Part shown: piece after piece, positions 1 through 6,778 of the stretch | How the letters are laid out: every line of letters begins with the position of its first letter | Position numbering within the stretch: position 1 is the stretch's first letter | NCBI GenBank assembly: GCA_041665185.1 | Contig: JBAYJH010000168.1 | Location: forward strand, 1-10,534 | From: JACRAR01 sp041665185 | Lineage (GTDB): Bacteria > Pseudomonadota > Gammaproteobacteria > Burkholderiales > Rhodocyclaceae | Reading direction: 5' to 3' | DNA length: 10,534 nt | Position numbers and translations under genes: made by a program | Notes under the pieces: model-generated | The model's input: only the letters and a program-made list of their open reading frames with translations | Databases searched by the model: none | What the model was told of the DNA's origin: nothing

Positions 1-2
1 AG

Positions 3-131
3 CGTGCCATGAAGAGCCTCTGGACGGACGGAGCCTTTATGACAATTGATATTCGGTTTGGTTCGGCTCAGAATGCGCACATGAATACAGTTTTTCTACA
101 GCCTCGTTATGCATCCGGAGCATTTCAATGA
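3..131 (+). CDS. Possible tail of an upstream reading frame (partial)
   Basis: A frame is open from the left edge and stops with TGA at 129-131, overlapping the ATG of the next gene as ATGA. It reads about 42 residues, ending in PRYASGAFQ, and has internal ATGs at positions 9, 33 and 81. I recognise no family. The ATGA overlap would suit translational coupling. The frame also runs through a putative cassette boundary at 106-112, and short open frames occur by chance, so this may not be a gene. It could be the end of the preceding cassette's gene, or noise in a cassette leader. Confidence 0.2.
   Translation, partial: RAMKSLWTDGAFMTIDIRFGSAQNAHMNTVFLQPRYASGAFQ
106..112 (+). other. Putative integron core site (R' box), left boundary of cassette 1
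   Basis: The heptamer GTTATGC is the exact reverse complement of GCATAAC, the box that opens the attC at the far end of the next gene (596-602). In a circularised cassette these two ends belong to the same site, so the match supports cassette 1 beginning at about 107. It lies 15 bases before the start codon, with the Shine-Dalgarno sequence in between, which is the usual compact cassette layout. The other half of this attC (or attI) is not seen in the 105 bases before it and would lie off the left edge. Confidence 0.45.
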
Positions 132-601
132 CCCAAGCGCTCGCCGATAGCCTAAAACAAGAGTTTCTTCAAATTACCGGCATCAGTGTCGAAGCGATTT
201 TTCTTTCAATGGGCGCATCGCATCAACCTTCTTCGCTCCCTATTGGAATGCAAGGTGTATATGTATTCTTCACTGATGCACACTGCTTTAAGGTCGGGAA
301 AGCCGGCCCCAAAAGCAAAGCGAGGTGGAACTCACACCACTACAACTTAGACGAAACTACTCCCAGCGCATTTACGAAGTCAATCGTCAAGAACAAGCCT
401 AAGTTCAAAGAATACTTTGCGCATTCTCAGCACTCCGAAATTGACCAACTTGAGAAGGGCAACATTGGAGATTGGATCAAAAGCAACATATCGCGGATTG
501 AATTTCTACTACCTGAAAGTGAAGGCAGGTATGCGCTAAGCCTGCTTGAAGCATTGGTTCAGTTTCGGCTCAAGCCCAAGTACGAGGGTAGAGATGCATA
601 A
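128..601 (+). CDS. GIY-YIG-type nuclease-like cassette protein
   Basis: This small 157-residue protein has the landmarks of the GIY-YIG fold. GVYVFF (residues 43-48) stands for the first GIY strand and FKVGKAG (54-60) for the YIG strand. R66 and H70/Y72 follow in the helix where the family keeps its catalytic Arg, and LLEALVQFRLKPKYEG (139-154) near the C-terminus has E141 in the place of the metal-binding Glu. The family cleaves DNA, often in homing, repair or restriction; activity here is inferred. There is no signal peptide or membrane segment. GGAG at 117-120 lies 7 bases before the ATG and supports this start. The stop codon overlaps the first attC core box, so gene and site form one compact cassette. 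It is more AT-rich than the right-hand genes. The match is by motif only, and a degenerate or inactive nuclease is possible. Confidence 0.7.
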   Translation: MTQALADSLKQEFLQITGISVEAIFLSMGASHQPSSLPIGMQGVYVFFTDAHCFKVGKAGPKSKARWNSHHYNLDETTPSAFTKSIVKNKPKFKEYFAHSQHSEIDQLEKGNIGDWIKSNISRIEFLLPESEGRYALSLLEALVQFRLKPKYEGRDA

Positions 602-671
602 CCCGGCGCTCAAACTCGCTCCCTTCGGTCGCTGGACGCTGCGCGATAAAGCCGCGCAGCGCCGGTTAGCT
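596..671 (+). other. Integron attC recombination site of cassette 1
   Basis: A 76-bp imperfect inverted repeat starts with the core box GCATAAC (596-602), which contains the stop codon, and ends with GTTAGCT (665-671). The arms TAACCCGGCGCT and AGCGCCGGTTA pair with one extra base, like the extrahelical base of folded attC sites. The interior is variable and can form a second hairpin, GCTGCGCG with CGCGCAGC around ATAAAGC. In an attC, recombination by IntI falls between G and TT of the right box, so the next cassette would start at 666. Length and layout suit a chromosomal-type attC. Both boxes deviate a little from RYYYAAC/GTTRRRY. Confidence 0.8.
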
Positions 672-766
672 CTACTAGGCGACAACCCCGACCTACACTG
701 GCCAGAGATACCGTGTAGATAATCGATAAAATCTTCGGTCTCGAATGAACAGTGGACAGTTCAGTA

Positions 767-1696
767 ATGAAGAAATCATTTCTTAACACCCCTCCGCCAG
801 CTGACCTAATAGGGCTCCCAACTGGCGAATACTGGATTCACACCTTCCCTGCAGAAATGCCTCTTGCGGAGACATTTGAATTAACACTCAATAATGTCAA
901 AAAAAGGCTCATAAATTTCTCGGGCGATAACCTAAAGCCTGATACACATCCCAAGCAGCCCGACAAGCTAGTGAGGCACACAGAGATTGCACTTCGATTT
1001 CCTCAAAAGATTAAGGCGATACAGGTGTTCTTGAATCTGAATTCGCGGATAGTGTTTGTGTTCGGGAAAAGAGACACGACCATCATGATAGGGCCGGAAA
1101 TACTAAAGCCAGTAGAAGCCCATATTATTACGTACTATCAGAAAAAGAAGAAAAGGAAAGTAATAAATGCATGTTTCCTTGGCTCAGGACATCCTGTGAC
1201 TGACATTCATCTCGCCATGGCGAGGTGTGAGGTCGTGGTGGCTGTGGATACTAACTCACGAGAGGTGCCTGGCGTCGGAAAGGTTACAGCAACAACTGCT
1301 ATAGAGGCGTACATTAAGGAAGTAACAGAAGATGCGTATCACGTGCAGTCGGGACCGATGCGTCAGAAGATTACGATAGACCCACCAGGAAACCCCGAAA
1401 TTTTCGGAATTGGCACGATGATGTTCCACTTTTTTGAAACTAACCCGCACCTCCGAGATAAGCGAATTGGGATCATTACAGATACCGAACTTGATCTTAT
1501 TAAAGGCATAAATCAGCGAGCAGTGCCATTCTTTCAGAATATGCTACTCCCCGAAAATACTGATTTATTCTACGCGACAAGGGATACTGGCGCGGCCGAA
1601 TTCATGGCAAATAAGCTAATACGCATGTGCGACAAGGCGAGCACTGAATACCTTGACAGGTACCTCCGTGATCACTCTCAGGGAAATTTTACTTAG
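767..1696 (+). CDS. Cassette-borne protein of unknown family, possibly an alpha/beta nuclease-like fold
   Basis: The protein has 309 residues from ATG 767; GTG 752 would add five. I do not recognise a family. The C-terminal half looks like an alternating alpha/beta domain with acidic residues at strand ends: VVVAVDTNS (D at about 161), IGIITDTELD (D at about 239 and 243) and FYATRDTG (D at about 273). That spacing recalls metal-binding acidic sets of RNase H-like or PIN-like nucleases, but this is inference only. A basic run, KKKKRK, sits just before this domain, and the N-terminal 120 residues resemble nothing I know. There is no signal peptide or membrane helix. GGAC about 9 bases before ATG 767 is a weak ribosome-binding site. 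It is the only gene between attC 596-671 and the attC remnant at 1702. Its AT-rich composition fits acquired DNA. Many unknown cassette proteins act in defence or stress; nothing here proves that. Confidence 0.7.
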   Translation: MKKSFLNTPPPADLIGLPTGEYWIHTFPAEMPLAETFELTLNNVKKRLINFSGDNLKPDTHPKQPDKLVRHTEIALRFPQKIKAIQVFLNLNSRIVFVFGKRDTTIMIGPEILKPVEAHIITYYQKKKKRKVINACFLGSGHPVTDIHLAMARCEVVVAVDTNSREVPGVGKVTATTAIEAYIKEVTEDAYHVQSGPMRQKITIDPPGNPEIFGIGTMMFHFFETNPHLRDKRIGIITDTELDLIKGINQRAVPFFQNMLLPENTDLFYATRDTGAAEFMANKLIRMCDKASTEYLDRYLRDHSQGNFT

Positions 1697-1701
1697 AACC
1701 C

Positions 1702-1716
1702 GCCTAACAAATCGTT
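1702..1716 (+). other. Truncated attC remnant (left core box only)
   Basis: GCCTAAC (1702-1708) is a perfect RYYYAAC core box five bases after the stop of cassette 2, followed by AAATCGTT, the usual inner sequence of many attC sites. A right-hand box of type GTTRRRY should follow within about 60-150 bases with a complementary inner arm, and none is found. The only GTTRRRY match, GTTGAGC at 1906-1912, is over 200 bases away and lacks the complementary arm. I read this as an attC broken at the end of the array. Confidence 0.65.
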
Positions 1717-2124
1717 AAAAAGAGACCCAAGTTTGTCGTCATGCCTTTTGCAAAAGGCGCATAGGCCACGCCAACATACTTTCGCGCCAGATCCGGGGCG
1801 TAGAACGTCAGTTTCTCAGCTGCCGGAACTTCCGCTCAGGGCACGGAAGAGCCGGTGAGGTCTTCGGGGAGCTGCCGCTCGACCCGACGGCGCTACTTTT
1901 TTTCAGTTGAGCGCTGCGACAGACCGGTGTACACGCGACTGCGGACGCTCGCGCCAGAAACATGAGTGTCTCTTCCTTGCTGAAACTTCGCGATGGAGGC
2001 GGGCGGCTTAGGAGCAGTGATGTTGACGCTGACGTAGTTGGTGACCCACCGGCCGGATTGCATTGACCGCCCAACTCTAGCAATGGTCATTGCCAGAGAC
2101 GTATTCGCCCTGAATTGCGGTGGG
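1709..2124. other. Junction region without a convincing gene
   Basis: These roughly 415 bases lie between the broken attC and the end of the TlpA-like gene. GC content rises here from the cassette level to that of the right-hand genes. Frames of up to 91 codons on the - strand overlap each other and show no family motif, so none is called. A - strand frame over about 1828-1697 (ending near KYVGVAYAPFAKGMTTN) looks protein-like. However, it has no start codon with a ribosome-binding site and runs into the attC remnant. I see no terminal inverted repeats of an insertion sequence. Confidence 0.5.
1743..1758. repeat. Perfect 16-bp palindrome
   Basis: GCCTTTTGCAAAAGGC is its own reverse complement and extends to ATGCC/GGC-CAT with one bulged G. 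It lies 35 bases after the attC remnant. It could be an operator, a cruciform, or a terminator-like hairpin for cassette 2; no T run follows a stem with a proper loop, so the terminator reading is weak. Its role is unknown. Confidence 0.6.
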
Positions 2125-2733
2125 TCAGCCACCATCGGCGCCAGGGTCAAAATCTGCTTCAGCGCCTACAGCCGAAATTCGCTTCTCTTGAGTTAGCCCC
2201 GATTTGAAAGAGTGCGAACGTATTCGGTCTAACTTTGCCGCCATCAGGTCGGCCGTGAGCGCGCCCAGGTTGGTGTCGACTAACCGTCCGCTGTCATCGT
2301 AGAAAAACGTGATTGGTAGCGCAATCGAACCGGCCTCGCGACCAATTCTTGCGCCGGGGTCAACCAAGACGTTGGTCAGGTCGAGTCGAGCGGTGAAAAG
2401 AAAGCGCTGGATCGTCGTTCTATCTTCCCCTTGGTTGGCAAAAACAAATTGCACACCCCCTTCCTGTCGCTGTGCGGCAGCGAGCAACGGCATTTCCTCT
2501 CGGCAAGGAGCACACCAGCTAGCCCATAAATTTAGCACCATCGGCTTGCCGGCGGCCACCGATGAGAGGCTCACCTGATCGCCGTGCAAAGTCACCAACG
2601 GCATGGTGGGTAGGTACGCGCTTTCCATGATGTGTATCGCACCATAGATTGCCGCACAGGCAAGCACTCCCCCCGTCAGCCAAATACTGAGCGGTTTGCG
2701 TAGCTGCTGGTAAAAGAATTCAAGTCCGATCAC
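2125..2733 (-). CDS. TlpA/DsbE-like membrane-anchored thioredoxin-fold protein
   Basis: It has the hallmarks of a periplasmic TlpA-type thiol-disulfide oxidoreductase. An N-terminal basic patch is followed by a single hydrophobic anchor (LSIWLTGGVLACAAIYGAIH, about residues 15-34). A short linker and the strand VLNLWASWCAPCREEMP follow, with the redox motif WCAPC (Cys about 74 and 77) and a cis-proline in SIALPITFF (Pro about 140). The family reduces specific disulfides in the periplasm, for example on c-type cytochromes or their maturation factors; the partner is not shown. The frame is open up to ATG 2871, but the 46 residues before GTG 2733 look unlike the family, so I place the start at GTG 2733. 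There is no clear ribosome-binding site, and the start is uncertain. The last 25 or so residues (after KLDRIRS) exceed the family's normal end and may be read-through into the junction. It lies downstream of the nitroreductase gene on the same strand. Confidence 0.75.
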   Translation of the reverse strand: MIGLEFFYQQLRKPLSIWLTGGVLACAAIYGAIHIMESAYLPTMPLVTLHGDQVSLSSVAAGKPMVLNLWASWCAPCREEMPLLAAAQRQEGGVQFVFANQGEDRTTIQRFLFTARLDLTNVLVDPGARIGREAGSIALPITFFYDDSGRLVDTNLGALTADLMAAKLDRIRSHSFKSGLTQEKRISAVGAEADFDPGADGG

Positions 2734-2871
2734 TATTTTGGGGTCTAACGAAGCTATTCGATAATTTTGATGGAGCTTTCTGGCTCGGTAGCCGAAGCAT
2801 AGGATGCGATAACTATGCACGCGCGCCGAACCCCTGCGGACAATCAAACGCGCATCGCGACAGTTTGTCAA

Positions 2872-3049
2872 AAATTGCCGCCCATTCGAAATGTGTCATA
2901 GGGTCACAAGGAGTCCGGCCCTTCATACTTTCTGAATTCCGCGGTTCAGACCTACGAAGCTGATTCTTCTATCAGCGAAATTGTTAACGTCAGCTCCACC
3001 CCAGGTACCGGCCGCTTACAGCCAATCCCCGAAAAGCTCCTTCTTGAAT
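2872..3049. other. Intergenic gap with a small hairpin
   Basis: This gap between the nitroreductase stop and the TlpA-like gene contains a short stem-loop, GCTGAT with ATCAGC around TCTTCT (2959-2976). No T run follows on the - strand, so it is at best a weak terminator or processing site. I see no small gene or recognisable promoter here. Confidence 0.35.
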
Positions 3050-4699
3050 TCATTTCAATGAAGTCGTGGATGACGAAATACTGGTCTGTAAATACGGGGA
3101 ATGCGGGCTAGGCATTGAACGGCCCCTTGTAGGGAGATGTGCGTATGGTTCTAAAGTTCTCAGCCGCATGTCGACGACCGCCGTCCCTACGGTGAAGTGG
3201 TAGATGTCCTGGAAGTTGGTAGTATTGATCCCCAAACGGCGATGCACTTCATCATCGAAGTAACAGCCGATACCCGTTCCCTGGACACCAGCAGCCTCGG
3301 CTTCCAGATACAGCGCCTGCCCAAGCATGCCAGCCTCCCAGAAGCACTGACGGTACATCCAGGGCCGGTCTGGACCGACGTCATCGAAGCGTGCCAGCAT
3401 AGCCAGTGAGAAAGCCGAGTCGGCCGCAATACTTTGATGACACGATACGGTCGCGGCAAACGTTCGCATATCCATCGGTGCCAGGAGGTACAGCGGCAGG
3501 TGTTTCGGACAGCCCCCAACTCGCGCCCATAGCCAGTCCGGACGCATAGCCGCGCGCAGGCCTCCAAGCGCCGATGAAGCACGCGGCATGCAGTAGATGC
3601 CCGGTGTCAAGCCGTCGACGCGATGGACGAACAGCACGGGATGTACCCTTGGTGCATCGTTCAACAATGACCAGGGCGGTTGGCAGACGCGCGGCAACAG
3701 GGCATCCAGCATGCGGAAGAAAGTTTGATCTCCGATAGAAGTAAAACCGTCGAACGCCTGGGCAGAACGGCGGCCGCGTATCAGGTGGCTGACCGGCTTG
3801 CATGAGACGAGCGCAAGATCAGGGAGGGGCGGGCGAATGTCGGTCGGCGTAGGTGTGATGCAGGGCTTGCGGGTTTCGGCTACTACAACTGTAATTTCGG
3901 GCCAGTCATGATGATATGGGCTTAGAACATTTGGTCGCCCGGCCCATCGGGCTCCCGTCATCATGACCATCACTTCCGACATTGGTGGCGCAACACCGGG
4001 TCCGATCCAAACAAGTGCCTCTGGTACCTCGTCCTCTCCTACGGGAAATTCCTCCTTGCGGTCCACGCCAATGAGCGCCGCCAAATCTGCGTCGGCCCAA
4101 TCCGTCAGTAGGGTTGCTTGCCATCCTAGTGTCGCCGCAGCGTAGGACAGGGCGGCGAGAGCGTGGCCGCAATCGTGTTGGCAGTAGCGGAAGGCGCGTA
4201 GGCCATACTTCCATGCTTCGCGCCAAGGTATGCTGGCAAGAGTCAACAGGACACCTCCAGACCAAGAGAGAGGTGCGCTCGCGCGTTGTTCGAAACAATG
4301 CATATCTGGCCGGTAGTGATAGATCCCGGCCGGCAATCCCGGTAGATCCGGGCACACAAGATACGCTTCGGTCGGGTGCAGGTTACCGCTGGAGGGATTG
4401 CAGCGCAGTGCCCATCGACTGTCGCCAGAAGTCTTCCACGCCGATAGCCCGAATGATAGCTGTAGCAAGTTGGCCAACGTGACCATACCAATTGACTGCT
4501 CAGGTATGCCGGCAGGCCCGAAAAGGTCGTCCCAACAGACGGGGAGTTCGCCAGTCAGCAGTGGAAGATCAACAGTCGGGCAGCCAAAATAGCGGCGAAA
4601 CGGGTCCGGCTGCGATTCCCAGTCGAGACCCCCAGGACCGGGGGCATAGCGGTCAAGGCGGTGCTTTGACCGCTCGTGGTAGGCAAGGATGGGATTCAT
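3050..4699 (-). CDS. SagB/ThcOx-type dehydrogenase with two nitroreductase domains
   Basis: This is a flavin-dependent oxidoreductase of the nitroreductase superfamily, 549 residues from ATG 4699 and about twice one domain. The N-terminal half carries the SagB-type FMN loop NPSSGNLHPTEAYLV (about residues 101-115). The second half restarts with the domain-opening pattern LIRGRRSAQAFDG (about 306-318) and has AADSAFSLAMLA near 426-437. SagB/McbC/ThcOx enzymes oxidise azolines in modified peptides, but stand-alone tandem forms are common and their substrates are mostly unknown. No cyclodehydratase or precursor-peptide gene is visible. The frame extends upstream to ATG 4798. I prefer ATG 4699 because MNPILAYHERSKH is where the family begins, and because the extension would lie on top of the promoter and operator at 4767-4802. 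There is no strong ribosome-binding site. The last 25 or so residues, rich in Ser and Thr, look like a disordered tail. Confidence 0.85.
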   Translation of the reverse strand: MNPILAYHERSKHRLDRYAPGPGGLDWESQPDPFRRYFGCPTVDLPLLTGELPVCWDDLFGPAGIPEQSIGMVTLANLLQLSFGLSAWKTSGDSRWALRCNPSSGNLHPTEAYLVCPDLPGLPAGIYHYRPDMHCFEQRASAPLSWSGGVLLTLASIPWREAWKYGLRAFRYCQHDCGHALAALSYAAATLGWQATLLTDWADADLAALIGVDRKEEFPVGEDEVPEALVWIGPGVAPPMSEVMVMMTGARWAGRPNVLSPYHHDWPEITVVVAETRKPCITPTPTDIRPPLPDLALVSCKPVSHLIRGRRSAQAFDGFTSIGDQTFFRMLDALLPRVCQPPWSLLNDAPRVHPVLFVHRVDGLTPGIYCMPRASSALGGLRAAMRPDWLWARVGGCPKHLPLYLLAPMDMRTFAATVSCHQSIAADSAFSLAMLARFDDVGPDRPWMYRQCFWEAGMLGQALYLEAEAAGVQGTGIGCYFDDEVHRRLGINTTNFQDIYHFTVGTAVVDMRLRTLEPYAHLPTRGRSMPSPHSPYLQTSISSSTTSLK

Positions 4700-4766
4700 G
4701 GGGCATACGCGGAATGTGTATGGAATTTTCTCGGTACGAATAATTTCGTCAATCTGAGCCAGTTCT

Positions 4767-4802
4767 CTTATAGCACAATAGTTGACTATAATACTCATGT
4801 AC
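4767..4802 (-). promoter_or_regulatory. Putative Rrf2/IscR-type operator and promoter of the nitroreductase gene
   Basis: The 25-bp imperfect palindrome at 4778-4802 reads, on the - strand, GTACATGAGTATTA followed by TAGTCAACTAT. It agrees at 22 of 25 positions with the E. coli type-1 IscR consensus as I remember it (half-site YAGTCRRSTAT, matched exactly). A TATAAG -10 element follows at 4767-4772 on the - strand. The weak -35 position falls inside the palindrome, so a bound repressor would block RNA polymerase. Transcription would then start near 4760, about 60 bases before ATG 4699. No Rrf2 regulator gene is in the window. Confidence 0.55.
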
Positions 4803-4958
4803 TATCATGGGCGTTGCTGCCCCGCAACTTAAAGGTAATCGTACTGACAACAGCTTAACTCGCACGGTCTTCTGACCGGTGCTGGTGCGCGGATCAAATT
4901 ACCCAGGCCGCGCGAATCGAAGTAACCGGCTGAGACGACCAGCAGAAGCTACGGAGCT

Positions 4959-4988
4959 TTGACATTTCGTAATGGTCGAACCGATATC
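4959..4988 (+). promoter_or_regulatory. Possible sigma70 promoter for selO
   Basis: A perfect -35 hexamer TTGACA (4959-4964) is followed after 18 bases by GATATC (4983-4988), a poor -10 match with only ATAT shared. It points towards selO and lies about 110 bases before its likely start. The -35 is convincing; the -10 is not. Confidence 0.35.
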
Positions 4989-5009
4989 GCAGGTTGCGCA
5001 CGCCGGGTA

Positions 5010-5028
5010 GTTGACGCCGCGCGTCAAC
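5010..5028. promoter_or_regulatory. Perfect 8-bp inverted repeat in the selO leader
   Basis: GTTGACGC and GCGTCAAC flank the three bases CGC. The palindrome lies about 20 bases after the possible selO -10 element and 70 bases before the likely start codon. It would suit a repressor site or a hairpin in the 5' leader. I do not recognise the motif. Confidence 0.4.
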
Positions 5029-5097
5029 AAGCCAATGGTCTCATTTGGACTGTCGTCCCATTTAGGAACTGTCTTGAATACGCCCGCTACCGTTGAA

Positions 5098-6573
5098 ATG
5101 GCTTCACGTTGGTTTTGCTTCGACAACTCCTACGCCCGGGAGCTCGAGGGTTTTTACGTCCCTTGCTTGCCTTCCGCTGTCCCCGAACCTAGCCTGATCA
5201 AGCTTAATCATGCGCTGGCAGAGGAGTTGGGCACCGACCCGGAATCCCTGACCACAACGAGCGGCGTTGAAATGCTCGCCGGCAATGCCCTCCCTCAGGG
5301 GGCCAGCCCTTTGGCCCAGGCATACGCCGGCCATCAGTTCGGACAGTTTTCGCCGCAGCTTGGCGATGGCCGGGCCCTCTTGCTAGGCGAAGTGATCGAT
5401 CGGAATGGTCGACGCCGCGACATCGCATTTAAGGGTTCCGGCCGTACCCCATTTTCCCGCAGGGGCGACGGAAAGTGCGCCCTCGGCCCGGCGCTTCGCG
5501 AATATCTCATCGGTGAGTCGATGTCGGCGCTGGGCATTCCGACGACACGTACCCTGGCCGTCATTGCCACCGGTGAAATTGTCCACCGTGACCGCCCATT
5601 GCCCGGCGCGGTGCTGACGCGCGTCGCAGCCAGCCATTTGCGGATTGGCACGTTTGAGTTCTTCGCCGCCCATCGTGGGCCTGAGGCGGTCAGGCAACTG
5701 GCCGACTACGCCATCGCCCGCCATTACCCGGATGTCGCTCACCGGGAGCAGCCGTACCTCGCCCTACTCGACGCTGTGGCCACGCGCCAGGCGGACTTGG
5801 TTGCTCGCTGGATGGGTATCGGATTCATTCACGGTGTAATGAACACCGACAACATGACGATCTCCGGCGAAACCATAGATTACGGCCCCTGTGCCTTCAT
5901 GGAGTCCTACCATCCGAATACCGTATTCAGCTCCATCGATACCAACGGTCGCTACGCATACGGCCAGCAAGCCTTGATCGCCAGGTGGAACCTATCCCGT
6001 TTCGCGGACGCCCTGCTGCCGCTGTTCGATACCGACGAAACACGTGCAATCTTGGCGGCCACCGACATATTGAATACCTTTCCAAGGCGTCACTCGGCCA
6101 TCTGGCTGGACGTAATGCGGGATAAGCTCGGACTCGACGATGCGCCGGGTGCGGCCGCAGAGGACCGCCAACTGACGGAGGACTTCCTGAATTTGTTAAG
6201 TGATGGGCGTATCGACTTCACTGAGGGTTTCCGTGCCCTTTACAATTCCGCAGAAGGGTCGGAGCGCGCCTTTGACCTCTTCGCCGAGATCCCGGATTTC
6301 GCCGCCTGGCGGCTGCGCTGGCACGCTCGCCAGCCGGGGCGTTCTGCCGAGCTGCTGACCGCGATGAAGTGTGCCAACCCTTGCTACATCCCGCGCAACC
6401 ATCTAGTTGAGGGAGCGCTTGACGCCGCGATCGACAGAGGAGACCTAGCACCCTTCGATCGCTTGCTTACGGTGCTGGAACAGCCTTTCGACGCGCGATC
6501 CGAAGACGCCGTCTATGCCGAGCCGGCACCGACAGATGTTACCGCCTCGTACCAGACGTTTTGCGGCACCTGA
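5098..6573 (+). CDS. selO: SelO/YdiU protein adenylyltransferase
   Basis: SelO is a pseudokinase-fold enzyme that transfers AMP from ATP to Ser, Thr or Tyr of target proteins and adjusts redox and metabolic enzymes to oxidative stress. The protein (491 residues) shows the family's signature throughout: FDNSYAREL near the N-terminus, SPLAQAYAGHQFG (70-82), QLGDGRALLLGE, FKGSGRTPFSRRGDGK (111-126, with the nucleotide-binding Lys112), Glu135, and HGVMNTDNM (245-253) with Asp251 and Asn252, then Asp261 in TIDYGP. These match the known ATP/metal residues almost number for number, which supports ATG 5098; the frame itself stays open upstream past 5011. The protein ends in TFCGT, with Cys (codon TGC) where some family members have selenocysteine. 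It is divergent from the nitroreductase gene and probably has its own promoter. There is no clear ribosome-binding site. Confidence 0.95.
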   Translation: MASRWFCFDNSYARELEGFYVPCLPSAVPEPSLIKLNHALAEELGTDPESLTTTSGVEMLAGNALPQGASPLAQAYAGHQFGQFSPQLGDGRALLLGEVIDRNGRRRDIAFKGSGRTPFSRRGDGKCALGPALREYLIGESMSALGIPTTRTLAVIATGEIVHRDRPLPGAVLTRVAASHLRIGTFEFFAAHRGPEAVRQLADYAIARHYPDVAHREQPYLALLDAVATRQADLVARWMGIGFIHGVMNTDNMTISGETIDYGPCAFMESYHPNTVFSSIDTNGRYAYGQQALIARWNLSRFADALLPLFDTDETRAILAATDILNTFPRRHSAIWLDVMRDKLGLDDAPGAAAEDRQLTEDFLNLLSDGRIDFTEGFRALYNSAEGSERAFDLFAEIPDFAAWRLRWHARQPGRSAELLTAMKCANPCYIPRNHLVEGALDAAIDRGDLAPFDRLLTVLEQPFDARSEDAVYAEPAPTDVTASYQTFCGT

Positions 6574-6778
6574 TCGGCGTTGATTGAAATAGTCCATTGC
6601 TGTTGGCGTCACGATCCCGGTGGTCAGCAGCATCGCCAATTAAGGGTCGGCTTTCCGGGAACGAGCTCGAGGGTCTCGCTGCCGGCTGATGGGGGTGGAC
6701 CAGCGCCACAGAATCTCGAGGCACGTGTCGCTGGAAAACCCGCCAAGCGCCCTGTAGCACGAAAGCTGGCCCGCTGAC
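6574..6778. other. Gap between selO and the toxin gene, possible antitoxin remnant
   Basis: An antitoxin gene would be expected here, directly before the ParE-like toxin. One frame is open from TTG 6580 to TGA 6775-6777 and ends one base before the toxin's GTG. Its product (ending KPAKRPVARKLAR) is basic and proline-rich and shows no ribbon-helix-helix or Phd/YefM pattern. On the - strand a stretch reading MLLTTGIVTPTAMDYFN looks protein-like but is soon stopped. I call neither a gene; a decayed antitoxin is possible. Confidence 0.35.

Noticed and set aside
1906..1912. GTTGAGC as the missing right box of the cassette-2 attC
   Set aside because: It fits GTTRRRY but lies over 200 bases from the left box and no complementary inner arm precedes it.
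1808..2150. Two overlapping - strand frames of 85 and 91 codons in the junction region
   Set aside because: They overlap in different frames, show no family motif, and have no clear ribosome-binding site; at most one could be a decayed remnant.
2227..2233. GTCTAAC core-box match inside the TlpA-like gene
   Set aside because: It lies in coding sequence and has no partner box in a sensible distance.
2743..2749. GTTAGAC on the - strand just before the TlpA-like gene, as a reverse-oriented cassette boundary
   Set aside because: The heptamer fits the core consensus and sits close to the start, but no paired left box or inverted repeat is found upstream; chance is likely.
2959..2976. Hairpin as intrinsic terminator of the nitroreductase gene
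   Set aside because: The stem is only 6 bp and no T run follows on the - strand.
4700..4798. N-terminal extension of the nitroreductase to ATG 4798
   Set aside because: The 33 extra residues do not resemble the family and the segment holds the putative operator and promoter.
5011..5097. N-terminal extension of SelO to position 5011
   Set aside because: Family alignment from memory and the numbering of catalytic residues fit a start at 5098; the extension covers a palindrome in the leader.
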